A DNA stretch of 64,000 bases, from assembly GCA_001769535.1 (NCBI GenBank), contig MEOH01000001.1, forward strand, positions 124,001 to 188,000, in the 5' to 3' direction. The notes under the pieces are model-generated. The model was given only the letters and a program-made list of their open reading frames with translations. It made no database searches and was not told where the DNA came from. A program made the translations under genes and the position numbers. The stretch's first letter is position 1. Each line of letters starts with the position of its first letter. Positions 61,851 through 64,000 of this stretch are shown one piece after another. Source of the stretch: Bacteroidetes bacterium GWF2_38_335 (GTDB lineage Bacteria > Bacteroidota > Bacteroidia > Bacteroidales > GWF2-38-335).

Positions 61851-61914
61851 GTTTATTTGTTTATGTGTTTATGTGTTTATGTGTTTATGTGTTTATGTGT
61901 TTATGTGTTTATGG
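61851..61914. repeat. octanucleotide tandem repeat array
   Basis: GTTTATGT occurs six times perfectly (61859-61906), with imperfect copies on both sides (GTTTATTT and GTTTATGG). The array lies about 120 bases upstream of the gcvT start and about 100 bases above the DUF2784 start. Confidence 0.9.
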
Positions 61915-61992
61915 TGCGGTTGGTTTTACCGTTATTTCCTTTTTCAGTTAAAGAACATTTTCGTTTTCAAACAAGTCAGCATTTTTTTTTAT

Positions 61993-62000
61993 TACATTTG
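61993..62000 (+). promoter_or_regulatory. candidate -7 box of gcvT
   Basis: TACATTTG lies 35 bases before ATG 62036. No -33 TTG at the usual spacing. Confidence 0.4.
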
Positions 62001-62035
62001 TTTGTTAAATAAATTACATATCTAATCATAAGATA

Positions 62036-63139
62036 ATGAAAAATACTGCATTCACTAAGTTTCATGTTGACCTGGGTGCCAAAATGGTTCCATTTGCAGG
62101 TTATAGCATGCCGGTAGAATACACCGGAATCAATGATGAACACGTAGCCGTTCGTCAAAAAGTTGGTGTTTTTGATGTTTCCCATATGGGTGAATTTTGG
62201 GTAAAAGGCCCAAAAGCTTTGGATTTTCTGCAGAAAATCACATCAAACGACGTTGCTGCTCTTTTCGACGGCAAAGTTCAGTACTCATGTTTCCCCAATG
62301 GAAAAGGCGGAATTGTTGATGACCTGCTTGTTTACAGATTGAAAGCCGATCATTATTTTTTAGTTGTCAACGCAGCCAATATTGATAAGGACTGGGCATG
62401 GTGTGTAAAGAATGCCGAAGAAATGGGATTGAAAATCGGAACCGAACTAATCAATGCATCTGATGAATTTGCACAACTGGCAATTCAAGGTCCGCTCGCC
62501 CTTAAAGCCATGCAGAAGCTTACCCAGGCAAATGTAGCTGACATGGAATATTATACTTTCCAGATCATCGAGTTTGCCGGAATTAAAGATGTGATCTTCT
62601 CAACCACCGGCTATACCGGCTCAGGGGGATGCGAAATATATGTGAAAAATGCCGACGGAGCAAAACTGTGGAATGCAGTTTTTGAAGCAGGAAAAGAATT
62701 TGGTATCAAACCAATTGGTCTGGGTGCCCGTGATACTTTAAGACTGGAAATGGGATTTTGTTTATATGGAAATGACATCAATGACGGCACATCACCTATT
62801 GAAGCCGGATTGGGTTGGATCACAAAATTTACCGACACCAAAAACTTTATCGATAAAGACCTGATGCTGAAACAAAAAGCCGAAGGTACAGCAAGAAAAC
62901 TTTGCGGATTTGAAATGATCGACCGTGGTATTCCCCGTCAGCATTATGATGTGGTTGATGCCGAGGGAAAAGTAATTGGCGAAGTAACTTCAGGAACCAT
63001 GTCGCCCATGATGAAAGTGGGAATCGGAATGGCTTACCTCAATAAAGGATTGTGGAAAGAAGGAACAGAGATTTTTATTTCCATCAGGGATAAAAAGCTA
63101 AAAGCGAAAGTTGTAAAACTTCCAATTTATAAAGGATAA
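62036..63139 (+). CDS. gcvT: glycine cleavage system T protein (aminomethyltransferase)
   Basis: A 367-residue folate enzyme that releases ammonia and passes methylene to tetrahydrofolate. Family blocks: [117 protein letters not shown]-like [20 protein letters not shown]. All are in order and the length is typical. The other subunits (P, H, L) are not in the window. A tandem 8-base array and a candidate -7 box lie upstream; a strong terminator follows. Confidence 0.95.
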   Translation: MKNTAFTKFHVDLGAKMVPFAGYSMPVEYTGINDEHVAVRQKVGVFDVSHMGEFWVKGPKALDFLQKITSNDVAALFDGKVQYSCFPNGKGGIVDDLLVYRLKADHYFLVVNAANIDKDWAWCVKNAEEMGLKIGTELINASDEFAQLAIQGPLALKAMQKLTQANVADMEYYTFQIIEFAGIKDVIFSTTGYTGSGGCEIYVKNADGAKLWNAVFEAGKEFGIKPIGLGARDTLRLEMGFCLYGNDINDGTSPIEAGLGWITKFTDTKNFIDKDLMLKQKAEGTARKLCGFEMIDRGIPRQHYDVVDAEGKVIGEVTSGTMSPMMKVGIGMAYLNKGLWKEGTEIFISIRDKKLKAKVVKLPIYKG

Positions 63140-63171
63140 AAAAAAAGAGGCGAAAACGCCTCTTTTTTTTT
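63140..63171. terminator. bidirectional terminator between gcvT and the aminotransferase gene
   Basis: AGAGGCG pairs with CGCCTCT around AAAA, with A-runs on the left and eight or more T on the right. It lies directly after the gcvT stop and serves both convergent genes. Confidence 0.88.
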
Positions 63172-63190
63172 ATCTATATTTTTCATTTTT

Positions 63191-63997
63191 CTAAATTGTT
63201 CTTCCGGGATATACCTTAAGCGCATGAGCCAGCACATCCATGGCATGAATCAGGTCTTCCTTTTTCAGAACGTAAGCAATACGAACTTCATTTTTTCCTT
63301 TACCCGGTGTGAAATAAAATCCTGAAGCCGGAGCAACCATCACGGTATGGTTCTGGTATTCGAAATCTTCAAGAATCCACTGAGCAAATCTGTCAGAATC
63401 ATCAATTGGCAATCTCACAACAGCATAGAAAGCGCCTTTTGGTTTGGGACAATAAACGCCTTCCATCTGATTTAATCTTTTTACCATCAAATCGCGTCTG
63501 TCGATATATTCCTGATACACTTTATCGAAATAGCTTTTCGGAGTTTCGAGGGCGGCTTCACTGGCAATCTGGCCAAGAGATGGCGGACATAATCTTGCCT
63601 GGGCAAATTTCATGGCGTTGGCAATAACCTCTTTGTTTTTTGTAATCAAAGCACCAACTCTTACTCCGCACATGCTGTAACGTTTAGAAACAGAATCAAG
63701 TAAAATCACGTTGTTTTCAAGTCCCTCGATATTCATTGCTGAAAAATGTTTTTCACCGTCGTAGCAGAATTCCCTGTAAACCTCATCAGCAAACAGGTAC
63801 ATATCATGTTTTTTAATGATAGTGGCAAGCTGGCGCATTTCGGCTTCGGAGTACAAATAACCTGTTGGATTATTAGGATTGCAAATAACAATTCCTTTTG
63901 TTTTTGGAGTAATCAGTTTTTCAAATTCTTCAATGGGAGGCAAAGCAAAATCATTCTCGATATGAGAAGTGATGGGCTTTACAACCACATCCGACAT
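63191..63997 (-). CDS. aspartate-type aminotransferase, truncated by the window edge
   Basis: At least 268 residues of a fold-type I PLP aminotransferase. Motifs present: IVICNPNNPTGYLYSEAE (NPNNPTG pocket), LFADEVYREFCYDG (Asp-Tyr pair for PLP), the PLP lysine region LLDSVSKRYSMCGVRVGALI, and a C-terminal VAPASGFYFTPGKGKNEVRIAY with the substrate-carboxylate arginine. The N-terminal quarter, with the PLP phosphate site, is beyond the right edge, since the frame stays open. Members of this group are generally aspartate or aromatic aminotransferases; the substrate cannot be fixed. Confidence 0.88.
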   Translation of the reverse strand: MSDVVVKPITSHIENDFALPPIEEFEKLITPKTKGIVICNPNNPTGYLYSEAEMRQLATIIKKHDMYLFADEVYREFCYDGEKHFSAMNIEGLENNVILLDSVSKRYSMCGVRVGALITKNKEVIANAMKFAQARLCPPSLGQIASEAALETPKSYFDKVYQEYIDRRDLMVKRLNQMEGVYCPKPKGAFYAVVRLPIDDSDRFAQWILEDFEYQNHTVMVAPASGFYFTPGKGKNEVRIAYVLKKEDLIHAMDVLAHALKVYPGRTI

Positions 63998-64000
63998 GAT

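Noticed and set aside
1-64000. CRISPR array, rRNA or tRNA genes
   Set aside because: No regularly spaced direct repeats with variable spacers were seen; the tandem arrays here have no spacers. No tRNA cloverleaf or rRNA sequence was recognised by eye, though a dedicated search could still find one.

Overview
The window comes from a Bacteroidota genome, most like an environmental member of the Bacteroidales. Several things point there: secreted proteins ending in type IX secretion (T9SS) C-terminal sorting domains, two PorP/SprF outer-membrane proteins, outer-membrane receptors with carboxypeptidase-like regulatory domains, candidate promoters with the Bacteroidota TAnnTTTG -7 box, few clear Shine-Dalgarno sites, and a serC - dehydrogenase - dehydrogenase - DUF1015 gene order. 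No ribosomal RNA, tRNA or CRISPR array was recognised.

Bases 1-3300 look like an accessory or defence-type patch. It holds the C-terminal end of a probable DNA methyltransferase overlapping a small PD-(D/E)XK nuclease, a GC-richer nucleotidyltransferase-HEPN gene, and a two-gene unit pairing a HARE-HTH-like protein with a GIY-YIG nuclease-like protein. Bases 3555-18073 form one tightly packed, co-directional block: a small secreted protein, a 2,588-residue Rhs/YD-repeat surface protein with alternating lectin-like and SprB-like modules and a distinct C-terminal tip, a small two-helix membrane protein (candidate immunity), two tandem paralogous T9SS cargo proteins, and a 1,322-residue SpvB/Rhs-like protein. 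I consider this the best candidate for an unusual system, possibly a contact-dependent toxin or adhesin locus.

Bases 18200-23700 carry signalling genes: a receiver-adenylate cyclase and a hybrid histidine kinase, with small hypothetical genes and a 1.1 kb palindrome-rich gap. Bases 24000-29100 hold a choice-of-anchor L T9SS cargo, an outer-membrane-like protein with a C_GCAxxG_C_C protein, and a duplicated PorP/SprF gene with its leader. Bases 29400-38600 hold a methyltransferase, a repeat-rich gap, a PHP phosphatase divergent from a TonB-dependent receptor, lipoproteins and a HEAT-like protein.

Bases 38600-64000 are mostly housekeeping: a dihydroorotate dehydrogenase-like protein with a YggS-type PLP protein, serine biosynthesis (serC and two dehydrogenases with DUF1015), a second outer-membrane receptor, transaldolase with Sua5, hflX, a helical-repeat protein, a helix-hairpin-helix outer-membrane protein, prfB with its programmed +1 frameshift, recX-prmC, ribD, a tRNA-queuosine mannosyltransferase-like protein, gcvT and a truncated aminotransferase. 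Intergenic DNA is rich in short hairpins, tandem repeats and interspersed palindromes, noted individually.
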